Notes under the pieces: generated by a model
Seen by the model: only the letters and a program-made list of their open reading frames with translations
Databases searched by the model: none
Told to the model about the DNA's origin: nothing
Program-made: the position numbers and the translations under genes
Shown: positions 34,298 to 42,821 of the stretch, piece after piece
Layout of the letters: each line of letters starts with the position of its first letter
How positions within the stretch are numbered: position 1 is the stretch's first letter
Assembly: GCA_965248075.1 (NCBI GenBank)
Contig: CBDFIL010000002.1
Coordinates: 744,001 to 808,000, forward strand
From: VXNE01 sp965248075
Lineage (GTDB): Bacteria > Pseudomonadota > Gammaproteobacteria > Pseudomonadales > Azotimanducaceae
Direction: 5' to 3'
Length of the DNA: 64,000 bases

Positions 34298-35140
34298 ATG
34301 GAACAGGAACAACCGTTGGCAGGACAGGTTGCCTGGGTCACCGGCTCGTCACGAGGGCTGGGGCGTGTCATGGCGCTTGAACTGTGCCGACTCGGTGCAA
34401 GAGTCGCCGTGCATGGAACGCGCCCTGACAGCCCGAAGACGTTTGGTGAAGGCGAGTCAATGCAGCAGGTCGCCGAGGACGTTGCCGCAGCGGCCGGGGG
34501 CGAGTCCATGGCTGTCTGGGGAGACGTAACCGAGGAAGGCGAGGTCCGCCGCGTTGCCGATGAGATTCGTGGGCGATGGGGACAGATCGACGTCCTCGTG
34601 TGCTGCGCTGGAGGCAATATCGGGACAGGCGGGACGGGCGTCGGACGTGCCGGCATGCCCGAAACCGACGATTGCCTGAATATTTCGCTCGACGACCTGC
34701 AACGCGTGATGGATCGGAACCTGATGAGCGCCATCCTGTGCTGCCGGGAGGTCGCGAAGGAGATGATGGACCGAAAGTCCGGCAGGATCGTGACCGTCGG
34801 CAGCATCGCCGGGTTCAGCGGGGCTGCATGGAAGCAAGCGACTTATGCGATGGCAAAAGCCGCGTTGCACCACTACACACGATGTCTGGCGGAACAGCTG
34901 CGCCCGTATAACATCAACGTCAACTGCGCCGTACCGGGTGGCTTCACCACCGAGCGATTTCTGCGCATCGCCGCGGACACCCTTGACGAATCGTGGCTCG
35001 TCGAAGGCGGAACGCTGGAACGCTACGGGCGGCCAGAGGAACTGGCAGACGTCGTTGGTTTCCTGTGCACGCCGGCGTCCCGGTACATTACCGGCCAACT
35101 CATCCGCGTCGATGGGGGGTTACAGACTCATCCCGGATAA
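34298..35140 (+). CDS. SDR family oxidoreductase (FabG-like)
   Basis: 280 residues from the ATG at 34298 (TTGAGGA box upstream). It is a classical short-chain dehydrogenase: cofactor loop TGSSRGLG, NNAG replaced by CCAGG, catalytic Ser in VTVGSIAGFSG, and the YxxxK pair in QATYAMAKAALHHY. It probably oxidises or reduces a hydroxyl/keto group with NAD(P). The closing VDGGLQTHPG is FabG-like. It diverges from the MFS transporter, suggesting a shared regulator or substrate. A REP pair lies downstream. Confidence 0.9.
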   Translation: MEQEQPLAGQVAWVTGSSRGLGRVMALELCRLGARVAVHGTRPDSPKTFGEGESMQQVAEDVAAAAGGESMAVWGDVTEEGEVRRVADEIRGRWGQIDVLVCCAGGNIGTGGTGVGRAGMPETDDCLNISLDDLQRVMDRNLMSAILCCREVAKEMMDRKSGRIVTVGSIAGFSGAAWKQATYAMAKAALHHYTRCLAEQLRPYNINVNCAVPGGFTTERFLRIAADTLDESWLVEGGTLERYGRPEELADVVGFLCTPASRYITGQLIRVDGGLQTHPG

Positions 35141-35184
35141 CGCGGCGCAGCCTGGCCCTCGTCCTTCATGCACACCCCCGAACA

Positions 35185-35233
35185 CGGGCGACCACAAGGG
35201 TCGGGGACGGGCGACCACAAGGGTCGCCCCTAC
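35185..35233. repeat. Two REP units in tandem (same orientation)
   Basis: Minus-strand REP units with stem GGGCGACC and loop CTTGT follow each other head to tail; the second keeps the full CCCCTAC end. The same doublet (TCGGGGACGGGCGACC junction) is repeated at 40470-40514 and, inverted, at 42655-42704, so the doublet itself is a mobile or duplicated unit. Confidence 0.8.
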
Positions 35234-35341
35234 AACGTCCCGTCCCGAATTCATGCGTGCCGTTGGTGGTGTGGAACCTTGACCCCATAGGCTCCCTGTG
35301 CAAATCTCAAGTGTTCTATTCGCCCGTTCGGGGAGGATTTC

Positions 35342-37081
35342 ATGTCCAGGTACGATCTGCTTGTCAAAGGTGGAACCATCATCGACGGCCAGCGTACGCC
35401 CCGCTTCACGGGTGACATCGCGATTGCCGGAGGCCGCATTGCGCAGATTGGGGGCGGACTGTCCGAGTCGGACGCGGCTCGCGTGATCAACGCGAAGGAT
35501 CTGATCGTCGCGCCGGGCTTCATAGACCTGCACACGCACTTCGACTCGCAGATCTTCTGGGATCCCTGGTGCACCATGTCGGGCTGGCATGGCGTTACCT
35601 CGGTGGTGATCGGCAACTGCGGCTTCGGCTTCGCGCCGGTGGCGCCCGAGGACCGCGAGCGCGCGATGCTCACTCTCGAGCGCAACGAAGCCGTGCGGGC
35701 CACCACGATGGCCGCGGGCATGCCCTGGGATTGGGTCACCTTCCCGGAGTTTCTCGGCAGCATCGAGCGCACGCCCAAGGGCGTGAATGTGCTTGCCTAC
35801 ATGGGCATCGCTCCGGTCATGACCTCGGTGATGGGTCAGGACGCCAAGGGGCGCCCCGCGACCGCCGCCGAGCAGAAGCGGATGTGCGCGATCCTCAGCG
35901 AGGCGATGGATGCCGGCGCCTGCGGATTCTCTGCCCAGATCCTGGGCGAGAACAGCGTGCAACGCGACTACGACGGCACGCCCATGATCACGGACGTCAT
36001 GGCGCCGGACGACCTGCTCGCCTTCGCCGGTGTGCTCAGGGAGAAGGGGCGGGGCGTCATCCAGGTGATCGGAGCGGAGCTCGACCTCTTCGAGAAGATC
36101 GCCGAGGTCAGCGGCCGGCCGGTGATCTGGAACGCGCTGGTGCTCCAGAGCGACCAGCACGGCAACACCTACGGATCCTACAAGGATCGCCTGCGCTGGC
36201 TCGAGGAAGGCAACGCGCGAGGAAACCGCCTTTTCGGGCACGCGGTCACCTGCGACATGGACGAGCAGTTCTCCCTCGACGAGTGGAACCTGTTCGACGC
36301 GATCCCCTCCTGGCGCGCGGTCACCCTGGGCAACGTTGCCGAGCGCATGCAGAAGATGAACGACCCGGAGCTGCGCCAGGCCATCCGCGAAGATTTCGAC
36401 AAGTACGCGGAACTGCGGAAGGTCGATCCGGTGGCGGCCACGAAGGCCGGCGCCGGGGGTCTCTTCCTGGCCATCCCCGACATGCGGATCGCGGAAGGCA
36501 GGACGGAGGCGGGGCGCGCGCTGGAAGGCTACACGGTGGGCGAGGTCGCGGACCGCGAGCACAAGCACCCCATCGACGCCATGCTCGACCTCGCCCTCTC
36601 CGAGGATCTCCGGACGGTGTTCTTCCGGGAGTTCCCGAGAAACGACCCGGAGGCCATGCGCGAGGTCATCAACGCGCCGTTCGTGCTGCCGGGCATCTCG
36701 GACGGCGGCGCCCACATGAAGTTCCTGACCCTCGGCTGCTACCCCACCGACTTCATCAGCCGGCTGGTGCGGGAGCACGGGCTGATGGACCTGGAACAGG
36801 CGCACTGGCGGCTCTCGGGCTACTCGGCGATGGCAGCCGGGTTCACCGACCGCGGCTTCCTGCGCGAAGGCGCCCCCGCGGACATCCTCGTCTACGACTA
36901 CGACGCGTTGCGCGTGCTGCCCCGGGAGCGGATTCACGACTTCCCGGCCGACGACTGGCGCCTGGCCCAGAAGGCCGAGGGCTACCGCCAGACCATCGTC
37001 AACGGCGAGGTTACCTTCGAGGACGGCGAGTGCACGGGCGAGACACCGGGAACCTTGCTGCGCCACGGACTCACAACGTAG
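35342..37081 (+). CDS. N-acyl-D-amino-acid deacylase family amidohydrolase
   Basis: 579 residues of the D-aminoacylase branch of amidohydrolases. Metal site: FIDLHTHFDSQ (HxH) near residue 65. VVIGNCGFGFAPV with the ligand Cys follows, and the later MAPDDLLAFAGVL, NALVLQSDQHG and FVLPGISDGGAHMKFLT hold further ligands (final Asp in SDGGAH). The short beta-domains at both ends (LLVKGGTIIDGQ, DILVYDYDALRVLP) are standard. It likely hydrolyses an N-acyl-D-amino acid or other amide. The ATG at 35342 has GGGGAGG upstream. It begins a run with a PhyH oxygenase and a serine hydrolase. Confidence 0.9.
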   Translation: MSRYDLLVKGGTIIDGQRTPRFTGDIAIAGGRIAQIGGGLSESDAARVINAKDLIVAPGFIDLHTHFDSQIFWDPWCTMSGWHGVTSVVIGNCGFGFAPVAPEDRERAMLTLERNEAVRATTMAAGMPWDWVTFPEFLGSIERTPKGVNVLAYMGIAPVMTSVMGQDAKGRPATAAEQKRMCAILSEAMDAGACGFSAQILGENSVQRDYDGTPMITDVMAPDDLLAFAGVLREKGRGVIQVIGAELDLFEKIAEVSGRPVIWNALVLQSDQHGNTYGSYKDRLRWLEEGNARGNRLFGHAVTCDMDEQFSLDEWNLFDAIPSWRAVTLGNVAERMQKMNDPELRQAIREDFDKYAELRKVDPVAATKAGAGGLFLAIPDMRIAEGRTEAGRALEGYTVGEVADREHKHPIDAMLDLALSEDLRTVFFREFPRNDPEAMREVINAPFVLPGISDGGAHMKFLTLGCYPTDFISRLVREHGLMDLEQAHWRLSGYSAMAAGFTDRGFLREGAPADILVYDYDALRVLPRERIHDFPADDWRLAQKAEGYRQTIVNGEVTFEDGECTGETPGTLLRHGLTT

Positions 37082-37111
37082 CCGGGCCAGAGACAACGAA
37101 GTGGAAGCCTC

Positions 37112-37960
37112 ATGAGTGATTCAGCAGCCGTATCGGATACGCCCGCCATCATCTACGACACGCTGCCGCCGGATGCCATTTCCGACGAGCTTGCGCCGGT
37201 GATCGACGAATTGGGACTCAGGGAAAACTGCCGGCAACTCGCGATGGAGGGCTGGACTGTCGTCGAAGGCGCGGCGTCGGAAGAATTCAACGCGCGGCTT
37301 CGCGCCAAGATCAGGGAACTGTCTCCCGAACCGGAAGGGGCGGTTCGTGGTGCCAACCTGCTGCTCGCGAAGGACCCGGTGTTCGCTGAAGCGGCGTTGA
37401 ATCCCAGCATAATGGCCATCGCCGAGTTTTCGGTCGGGCGCGGTTTCCTGGTGACTCAGATCGCTTCCAGCATTATGCCAAAGGGGCCGTTCACCATCGG
37501 ACTCCACGCGGACAGCAGTTGGCTACCCGCACCCTTTCCGGCGCACAACACGTTGCTGACCGCCTGCTGGACGCCCGACGGCTACGACAAGGAGAGCGGC
37601 GCCACCCTGGTGATCCCCGGCAGCGGCAATCTGCGCCGGCATCCCAACGCGGAGGAAACCGCGGCCAAGGCGGGCGCCATTGCCATCGAGGCTCCCCCCA
37701 ATTCGGTTGCGCTGTGGGATGGCAACGTCTGGCACGCGAACTGGCCCCGTCAGACCGACGGCGAGCGAGTCGTGTGTCACGTCGCCTACACGCGACTGAT
37801 GATGCGACCCGTCGAAGACTACAGCCCCCATGCCGATGCGTTGATCGAGCGCTACGGCAAGCGGATGTCGCAACTGCTGGGCCGCGAGGACTTCCTGTAC
37901 AGCGCCAACGGGTTCGATCCGGCGCTCGGCATACCGACGCAGAACAACGCCAAGCGCTAG
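37112..37960 (+). CDS. Phytanoyl-CoA dioxygenase (PhyH) family protein, copy 1
   Basis: 282 residues of a non-haem Fe(II)/2-oxoglutarate oxygenase. Iron ligands are H and D in GLHADSSW and the distal H in WHANWPRQTDGER, where the Arg would hold 2-oxoglutarate. The N-terminal DTLPPDAISDELAPVIDELGLRENCRQLAMEGWTVVE motif is shared almost word for word with the second copy at 45345. That common head (DTLPPDAISD, ELGL.NCRQLA.EGWTV) and the ending GKRMSQLLGREDFL mark a distinct subfamily. It probably hydroxylates a lipid-like or small carboxylate substrate. 30 bp after the deacylase gene. Confidence 0.88.
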   Translation: MSDSAAVSDTPAIIYDTLPPDAISDELAPVIDELGLRENCRQLAMEGWTVVEGAASEEFNARLRAKIRELSPEPEGAVRGANLLLAKDPVFAEAALNPSIMAIAEFSVGRGFLVTQIASSIMPKGPFTIGLHADSSWLPAPFPAHNTLLTACWTPDGYDKESGATLVIPGSGNLRRHPNAEETAAKAGAIAIEAPPNSVALWDGNVWHANWPRQTDGERVVCHVAYTRLMMRPVEDYSPHADALIERYGKRMSQLLGREDFLYSANGFDPALGIPTQNNAKR

Positions 37961-38081
37961 TGTCGTCTTGTTGCCGGCGATGGTCTGGGCCCCAAGGCGG
38001 TTGATGGGCCGGCTCCATCCACTTTACGATAGTGGGGATTCCGTTGTTGTTTGCTGAACTCAAATTGAGAGGGTGATTTCC

Positions 38082-39356
38082 ATGGCGGGAAGACGTCTGA
38101 AGAATCTCAGCCGGCGTGACTTCGGCCGGCTTTCGATGGTGGCGCTCGGTGGCGCGCTTGCCGGCACTTCGCGGGCAGCACTCAGCGATGAATCGCCCAC
38201 GGCTCAGATTGGCGGGACAGTGGCTCCCGGCTTCGAGCGGGTAAGGGACGCTTTTGCCGCCAACTTCGAGCAACATGGCGATGTCGGGGCCGCGTTCAGC
38301 CTGTATCACCGTGGCGTGAAGGTGGTCGACCTCTGGGGCGGAGTGGCCGACGTGGAGACCGGTCGGCCGTGGGTCGAAGACAGCATCGTCCTGGTGTTCT
38401 CGAGCACGAAAGGCGCGACCGCGATCTGCGCCCACCTGCTGGCCCAGCGGGGCGAACTCGACCTCGACGCCCCGGTGGCCGAGTACTGGCCCGAGTTCGC
38501 CGCCGCCGGCAAGCAGGACATCCCGGTGCGCTGGCTGCTGTCCCACGAGGTCGGGCTCCCGGTCTTCGACAACCCCATGACGGCGGAGGAATGGCTGTCG
38601 TGGGAGGCGCCCGTCAAGGCGCTCGCGGCCCAGCGCCCGGTGTGGGAGCCGGGCACCGCGCACGGCTACCACGCCGGAACGTACGGCTGGCTCGTCGGCG
38701 AGGTGGTCCGGCGGATCAGCGGCAAGAGCGTGGGGACGTTCTTCGCCGACGAGGTCGCCGGCCCCTTGAGCCTCGACTTCTGGATCGGCCTTCCCGAGAA
38801 CGAGGAGAGCCGGGTGGTCCCGATGATCGGGATCGACCTGCAGGACAGCGACGTCGACGAGCAGGCGCTGACGGAGAGGAGGCGCACGCTCCTCGAAACA
38901 GCCAGAGACCCGGATTCCCTGCTCAACCGCCCATCGACCACGACGGCCCCGGACATGAACAGCCGGGCCTTCCACGCCGCGGAGATCCCCGCGGGGAACG
39001 GCATCACCGACGCGCGCTCGCTGGCGCGCATGTACGCCTCTCTCATCGGCGACGGCGTCGACGGCGTGCGGCTGCTCAACGACGAGACCGTCGCGCGCGC
39101 GTCCACCGAGCAGGCGAACGGGCGCGACGAAGTGATGGGGATCGAGACACGCTTCGGGCTCGGGTTCTCGCTCGACGGGACTTACGGCGGGGAGAGCGCG
39201 TTCGGGCACGGGGGCGCCGGCGGCTCGCTCGGTTTCGCCGACCCGAAGGCCGAGATCGCTTTCGGCTACGTGATGAACAAGATGCAGCTGGTAGCCAACG
39301 ACGACCCCCGCACGCTCAACTTGATCGCGGCGGCTCACGAGTCGCTGAAGGGCTAG
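38082..39356 (+). CDS. Serine hydrolase (class C beta-lactamase/esterase family), Tat-exported
   Basis: 424 residues from the ATG at 38082 (AGAGGG box). A twin-arginine signal, LSRRDFGRLSMVALGGALAG, suggests folded export to the periplasm. The nucleophile motif SxxK is SSTKG (about residue 109), and the YxN-equivalent Tyr is in HGYHAGTYGWLV. The third motif, usually KTG or HxG, reads FGHGGAGGS. This is the EstB-like or D-aminopeptidase-like branch that hydrolyses esters or amides rather than antibiotics. Its TAG stop lies in the CTAG end of a MITE-like element that follows. Confidence 0.88.
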   Translation: MAGRRLKNLSRRDFGRLSMVALGGALAGTSRAALSDESPTAQIGGTVAPGFERVRDAFAANFEQHGDVGAAFSLYHRGVKVVDLWGGVADVETGRPWVEDSIVLVFSSTKGATAICAHLLAQRGELDLDAPVAEYWPEFAAAGKQDIPVRWLLSHEVGLPVFDNPMTAEEWLSWEAPVKALAAQRPVWEPGTAHGYHAGTYGWLVGEVVRRISGKSVGTFFADEVAGPLSLDFWIGLPENEESRVVPMIGIDLQDSDVDEQALTERRRTLLETARDPDSLLNRPSTTTAPDMNSRAFHAAEIPAGNGITDARSLARMYASLIGDGVDGVRLLNDETVARASTEQANGRDEVMGIETRFGLGFSLDGTYGGESAFGHGGAGGSLGFADPKAEIAFGYVMNKMQLVANDDPRTLNLIAAAHESLKG

Positions 39357-39518
39357 TGCGCTGGGTCACAAATACCTTCACGTTTGCGCTGCGCCTTTTC
39401 GCCGCTGGCGGCGTTGCGCCTCCTCCCGTGGGGCCTACCACTGCTCGTCGGACGCGCCTTGCCAGCGACGCAAATGCGCTACCGCAAAGACAAAGCTATT
39501 TGCGACCCAGCACACTAG
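39353..39518. mobile_element. MITE-like element with 22-bp imperfect terminal inverted repeats
   Basis: 166 bp bounded by CTAG at both ends. The left end CTAGTGCGCTGGGTCACAAA and the right end (complement CTAGTGTGCTGGGTCGCAAA) match at 20 of 22 positions including the next two bases. Inside are further inverted segments (GTTTGCG / CGCAAA). No reading frame of note. The left CTAG supplies the stop codon of the upstream serine hydrolase. Confidence 0.7.
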
Positions 39519-39553
39519 ACCGGTAACGACCCCCGATATGCAGCGGAGGAACA

Positions 39554-40417
39554 ATGAGCGGCACGCCCGAGTACACGCCACCGAAGGTCTGGCAGTGGGA
39601 GCAGGAGAGCGGAGGGGCCTTCGCGAGCATCAATCGGCCGATCGCGGGGCCCACCCATGAGAAGGAGCTCCCGGTGGGCAAGCATCCGCTCCAGCTCTAT
39701 TCGCTCGGCACGCCGAACGGCGTGAAGGTCACGGTCCTTCTCGAGGAGCTGCTCGCGCTCGGCCACGCAGGGGCGGAATACGACGCCTGGCTCATCAACA
39801 TCATGGAGGGCGCTCAGTTCTCGAGCGGCTTCGTGGCCGCGAACCCGAATTCGAAGATCCCCGCCCTGATGGACCACTCGACCGACCCGCCGACCCGCGT
39901 ATTCGAGTCGGGCGCAATGCTGCTCTACCTCGCCGAGAAGTTCGGCGCCTTCCTGCCGACGGAGCCCCGCGCTCGTACCGAGTGCCTCAACTGGGTCTTC
40001 TGGCAGATGGCGGCCACACCGTTCCTTGGCGGCGGCTTCGGGCACTTCTACGCCTACGCTCCTGTCAAGATCGAGTACGCGATCGATCGCTTCGCAATGG
40101 AAGTGAAACGTCAACTCGACGTCCTCGACCGCAACCTCGCCGAGCGCGAGTACATGATCGGAGACACGTACACGATCGCCGACATGGCGATCTGGCCCTG
40201 GTACGGCGCCGTCGTGAGCAATGAAGCCTACGCGTCGGCCGAGTTCCTCGAGGCGCACACCTACGAGCACCTGGCGCGGTGGGCGGAGCTGGTCGGGGGG
40301 CGCGACACGGTCCGGCGCGGGCGGATGGTCAACGGCGTCTTCGGCAAGCCCGAGGACCAACTCATCGAGCGTCACGACGCCTCGGATTTCGAGACCAAAA
40401 CCCGCGACAAACTGTAG
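39554..40417 (+). CDS. Glutathione S-transferase family protein, YghU/YfcG-like
   Basis: 287 residues. After a 45-residue N-terminal extension (PPKVWQWEQESGGAFASINRP, characteristic of YghU) comes the thioredoxin-like domain: LQLYSLGTPNGVKVTVLLEEL, then NSKIPALMD with the cis-Pro and FESGAMLLYLAEKFG with the glutathione-binding Ser. The helical C-terminal domain has YMIGDTYTIADMAIWPWY. YghU enzymes use one or two glutathiones to reduce disulfides or peroxides. Its TAG stop (40415-40417) is part of the GTAG head of a REP element. Confidence 0.92.
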   Translation: MSGTPEYTPPKVWQWEQESGGAFASINRPIAGPTHEKELPVGKHPLQLYSLGTPNGVKVTVLLEELLALGHAGAEYDAWLINIMEGAQFSSGFVAANPNSKIPALMDHSTDPPTRVFESGAMLLYLAEKFGAFLPTEPRARTECLNWVFWQMAATPFLGGGFGHFYAYAPVKIEYAIDRFAMEVKRQLDVLDRNLAEREYMIGDTYTIADMAIWPWYGAVVSNEAYASAEFLEAHTYEHLARWAELVGGRDTVRRGRMVNGVFGKPEDQLIERHDASDFETKTRDKL

Positions 40418-40514
40418 GGGACACCCTTGTGGTGTCCCGTTCTGGATTCACGCACGACTTCGACCCGGGCGACCACAAGGGTCGGGGACGGGCGACCACA
40501 AGGGTCGCCCCTAC
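40414..40514. repeat. REP pair plus extra unit after the GST gene
   Basis: The first unit has stem GGGACACC, loop CTTGT and stem GGTGTCCC; then a spacer (GATTCACGCACGACTTCGAC), then two inverted units with stem GGGCGACC. The left GTAG supplies the GST stop codon. The right end CCCCTAC is followed at once by AAGGAG, the ribosome-binding site of the next gene, so the element fills the whole intergenic space. Confidence 0.85.
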
Positions 40515-40527
40515 AAGGAGAGCCAAA

Positions 40528-41463
40528 ATGACGGTGATCGGTAAAGAGGGCGCCTGGACGCAGGAGGCGACGACGACCTGGTTTTCGTTTCGCGAAGCGG
40601 AGCAATGGGTCGACTTCTCCAACGGCAAGGACCTGGCGCTGCTGCTCGGCGACCCGGACTGCGGGCCTCTGATCGAACTCACGAGCAGGCCCCCGGAGGC
40701 AGAGGAGATGCCGCGCGCACCGGCCCACGGGCACGCGTCCGACAACTGGCGGGTCACGATCCAGGGCACCACGAACATGGGCAAATATGCGTACGGCCCC
40801 GGCCAGTTCCGGTTCCAGGACGGGGGCGTTCCCTATGCGGGAGACAATCTGGCCTGGGGCCCGGCGGGCGGGTTCGGGATCATCATGTTCGCGGATCGTC
40901 GCGGCTCCCCGATTCGATTCGTGGACCCGAATCACGAGTTTCAGGAGGGGGCGGACGCGGGAGCGCGCGCGTTTGCGGACCGGTTCGGCTTCGAGTTGTG
41001 CGACCCCTGTCCGGGTGCGCCGGCAATTCACACGACCCTCGGCAAGACGCAGCACGGGCACTTGGACACGGGGTTCGAGGAATCGGACTCGTGGGCGGAA
41101 GCCGCGCCCGGCGTGCGGCTTGCGACCTCCCTGCTCGGCGAAGTGACGGCCGGACCCGTGCTGGCGCTGCTCCGCTGCGATCCCGGCGCTCCGGCGTGCC
41201 CGGCGGGGACGCTTCAGACCGAAGTGTTCCATGCGGTCGTGGCCGGGTCCTGCGTGGTCGAGGGGTCGCCCCGGGGTCTCGGCGACGCCTGGGTGACCGC
41301 GTCGGGTCCGCAGCCCGAGGTCGTTGCGGGGCCGGACGGGCTCTCGCACATCGTCGTGTTCGCCGACCGGCGCGCGATCGGGGGCTTCACGGCCTCCGGG
41401 GATGCCGCCGGCCGGGACCTGGCCGCGAGCCTCCTTCGAGCGACGGCCGACCTGTCGTCCTGA
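40528..41463 (+). CDS. Conserved-looking protein of unknown function
   Basis: 311 residues from the ATG at 40528, with AAGGAG eight bases upstream. I do not recognise the family. No signal peptide, membrane helix or clear catalytic motif. The middle (GKYAYGPGQFRFQDGGVPYAGDNLAWGP) and the C-terminal third have a beta-rich, cupin-like look with scattered His and Cys. It is placed between two glutathione S-transferase genes in the same direction, 50 bp before the second, so a role with glutathione-dependent chemistry is possible but unproven. Confidence 0.7.
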   Translation: MTVIGKEGAWTQEATTTWFSFREAEQWVDFSNGKDLALLLGDPDCGPLIELTSRPPEAEEMPRAPAHGHASDNWRVTIQGTTNMGKYAYGPGQFRFQDGGVPYAGDNLAWGPAGGFGIIMFADRRGSPIRFVDPNHEFQEGADAGARAFADRFGFELCDPCPGAPAIHTTLGKTQHGHLDTGFEESDSWAEAAPGVRLATSLLGEVTAGPVLALLRCDPGAPACPAGTLQTEVFHAVVAGSCVVEGSPRGLGDAWVTASGPQPEVVAGPDGLSHIVVFADRRAIGGFTASGDAAGRDLAASLLRATADLSS

Positions 41464-41512
41464 CGATCGCGGCCGCAATATCCCGACGGGAAGACAGCAA
41501 AAAGGCAACCAC

Positions 41513-42265
41513 ATGGCATCATTGATCGTCCACGGAGTTCCGCTCTCTCAACCGGTTCGGGCCGTGCTCTGGGCACTGGTCCGCAAGCGCAAGGCCTTCC
41601 ATATCGAGCCAACGGTCCCCGGTTCCCCGGAAGAAGGCGGGACTCGGCACCCGAGCTTCCTGGCCATGAACCCCGGCGGCACGATGCCGTGCATCGAGGA
41701 GCCGGAAACCGGCTTCGTGCTCGGGGAGTCCAACGCGATCCTCTGCTACCTGGCGCGCACCCACGGATGGGACGACCTCTACCCGGAAGATCCCCGGGCG
41801 GCGGCGCAGGTCGACTGGTACCTGCACTTCCATCACCAGAGCGTCCGCCAGGCCTCGATCGGCTATATCGCACCGGCATTTCGGCGGGATCTGCAGATTC
41901 CGGAGCACATCGTGGGCGGGGCGAAGGCCGCGACGGAGTACGCGCTCGGCGCGCTGGATACCGGCCCGCTGGCGAATTCGCGGTTCATCGGCGGCGACGG
42001 CCTCACGGTCGCGGACCTCGCCGCCTACGGAGACCTCGGCCAGTTGCGGCCGGAGTTCACCAACCTCTACGACTTCTCGAAATACCCCAACGTCCAGCGT
42101 TGGCTCGACGACATGATGCAGGCCGACGGACACGACGATGTGCACGTGGCCCTGCGCGAACTCGGCGACATCAGCGTCGTGGGGCCCACCGTGGAGAGGC
42201 TTGGCGAGGTCAACGCCATCGCCATGGAGGAGCTGGCGCAGCAGGTGGCCGGGTTCGCCGACTGA
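41513..42265 (+). CDS. Glutathione S-transferase family protein
   Basis: 250 residues. The N-terminal thioredoxin fold reads LIVHGVPLSQPVRAVLWALVRKRKAFHIEP, then MNPGGTMPCIEE with the cis-Pro and LGESNAILCYLARTHGW with the Glu-Ser pair that binds glutathione. The C-terminal helical domain includes FIGGDGLTVADLAAYGDLGQL. The overall shape suits the theta/zeta-like group that acts on halogenated or electrophilic compounds. It ends a three-gene run with the YghU-like GST and the unknown gene. Confidence 0.9.
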   Translation: MASLIVHGVPLSQPVRAVLWALVRKRKAFHIEPTVPGSPEEGGTRHPSFLAMNPGGTMPCIEEPETGFVLGESNAILCYLARTHGWDDLYPEDPRAAAQVDWYLHFHHQSVRQASIGYIAPAFRRDLQIPEHIVGGAKAATEYALGALDTGPLANSRFIGGDGLTVADLAAYGDLGQLRPEFTNLYDFSKYPNVQRWLDDMMQADGHDDVHVALRELGDISVVGPTVERLGEVNAIAMEELAQQVAGFAD

Positions 42266-42650
42266 TCACGGGCGCGCAGGCGAGCGGGACGGCAGCCGAT
42301 GCCGCCCCGCGGCGGGAGACGCATCAGCGATGCGCCTCCACGCCCTGTCCGTCCGCGTCCGGGTCCAGCGCGGCTTCGGCGCGCATTGTAGCTGTCCACG
42401 GTGGGTCCACCGCGCAGACATGCAAGGAACATGGGTGGGGCGACGCGCGCCAGCGGCTCGCGGAGGCGCTTTTCGTGACCCAGTTAAATCAATGGCTTAC
42501 GTTTATGTTCCATGAAAGTTTCCCCCCCGGCGCGCCGGGGCACTGACGTGCAGGAAACAAGGGCGGCGGCCGCCGCCTGGGCACCTTGAGTTATGTTAAA
42601 TGGCGTTCTGCCAACCCGTTGAATTAAAAGGAGTTCGGTTTTTGTTCCAT
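42266..42650. other. Intergenic stretch with a degenerate repeated segment
   Basis: No gene is supported here. On the minus strand two similar segments about 130 bp apart begin ATGGAACA (at about 42513 and 42647) and continue AAACGTAAGCC...TTTAAC and AAACCGAAC...TTCAACGG, as if from a duplicated sequence. The GGCGCGCCGG and GGCGGCGGCCGCCGCC blocks between are self-complementary. The plus-strand part before 42480 is GC-rich without clear features. Confidence 0.4.
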
Positions 42651-42652
42651 GC

Positions 42653-42821
42653 GAGGGGCGACCCTTGTGGTCGCCCGTCCCCGACCCTTGTGGTCGCCCG
42701 TCCCCGAAGTCGCGGAACCTCGTCGTCAACGCGCAGTTTCGCGCCAGCGAAACTGCAACGCGACCCATAGGTCGCGCCGCGACCGCAGGTCGCGCCGGGA
42801 CGGGACAAGCCCGTCCCCTAC
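42653..42821. repeat. REP cluster at the 3' end of the TonB receptor gene
   Basis: Two plus-strand REP units (stem GGGCGACC, loop CTTGT) joined as in the 35.2-kb doublet lie at 42655-42704. After 90 bases with CGCGACC/GGTCGCG-type small inverted repeats comes one inverted unit (stem GGGACGGG) at 42798-42821, ending CCCCTAC. The CTA at 42818-42820 is the complement of the receptor's TAG stop. Confidence 0.85.
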
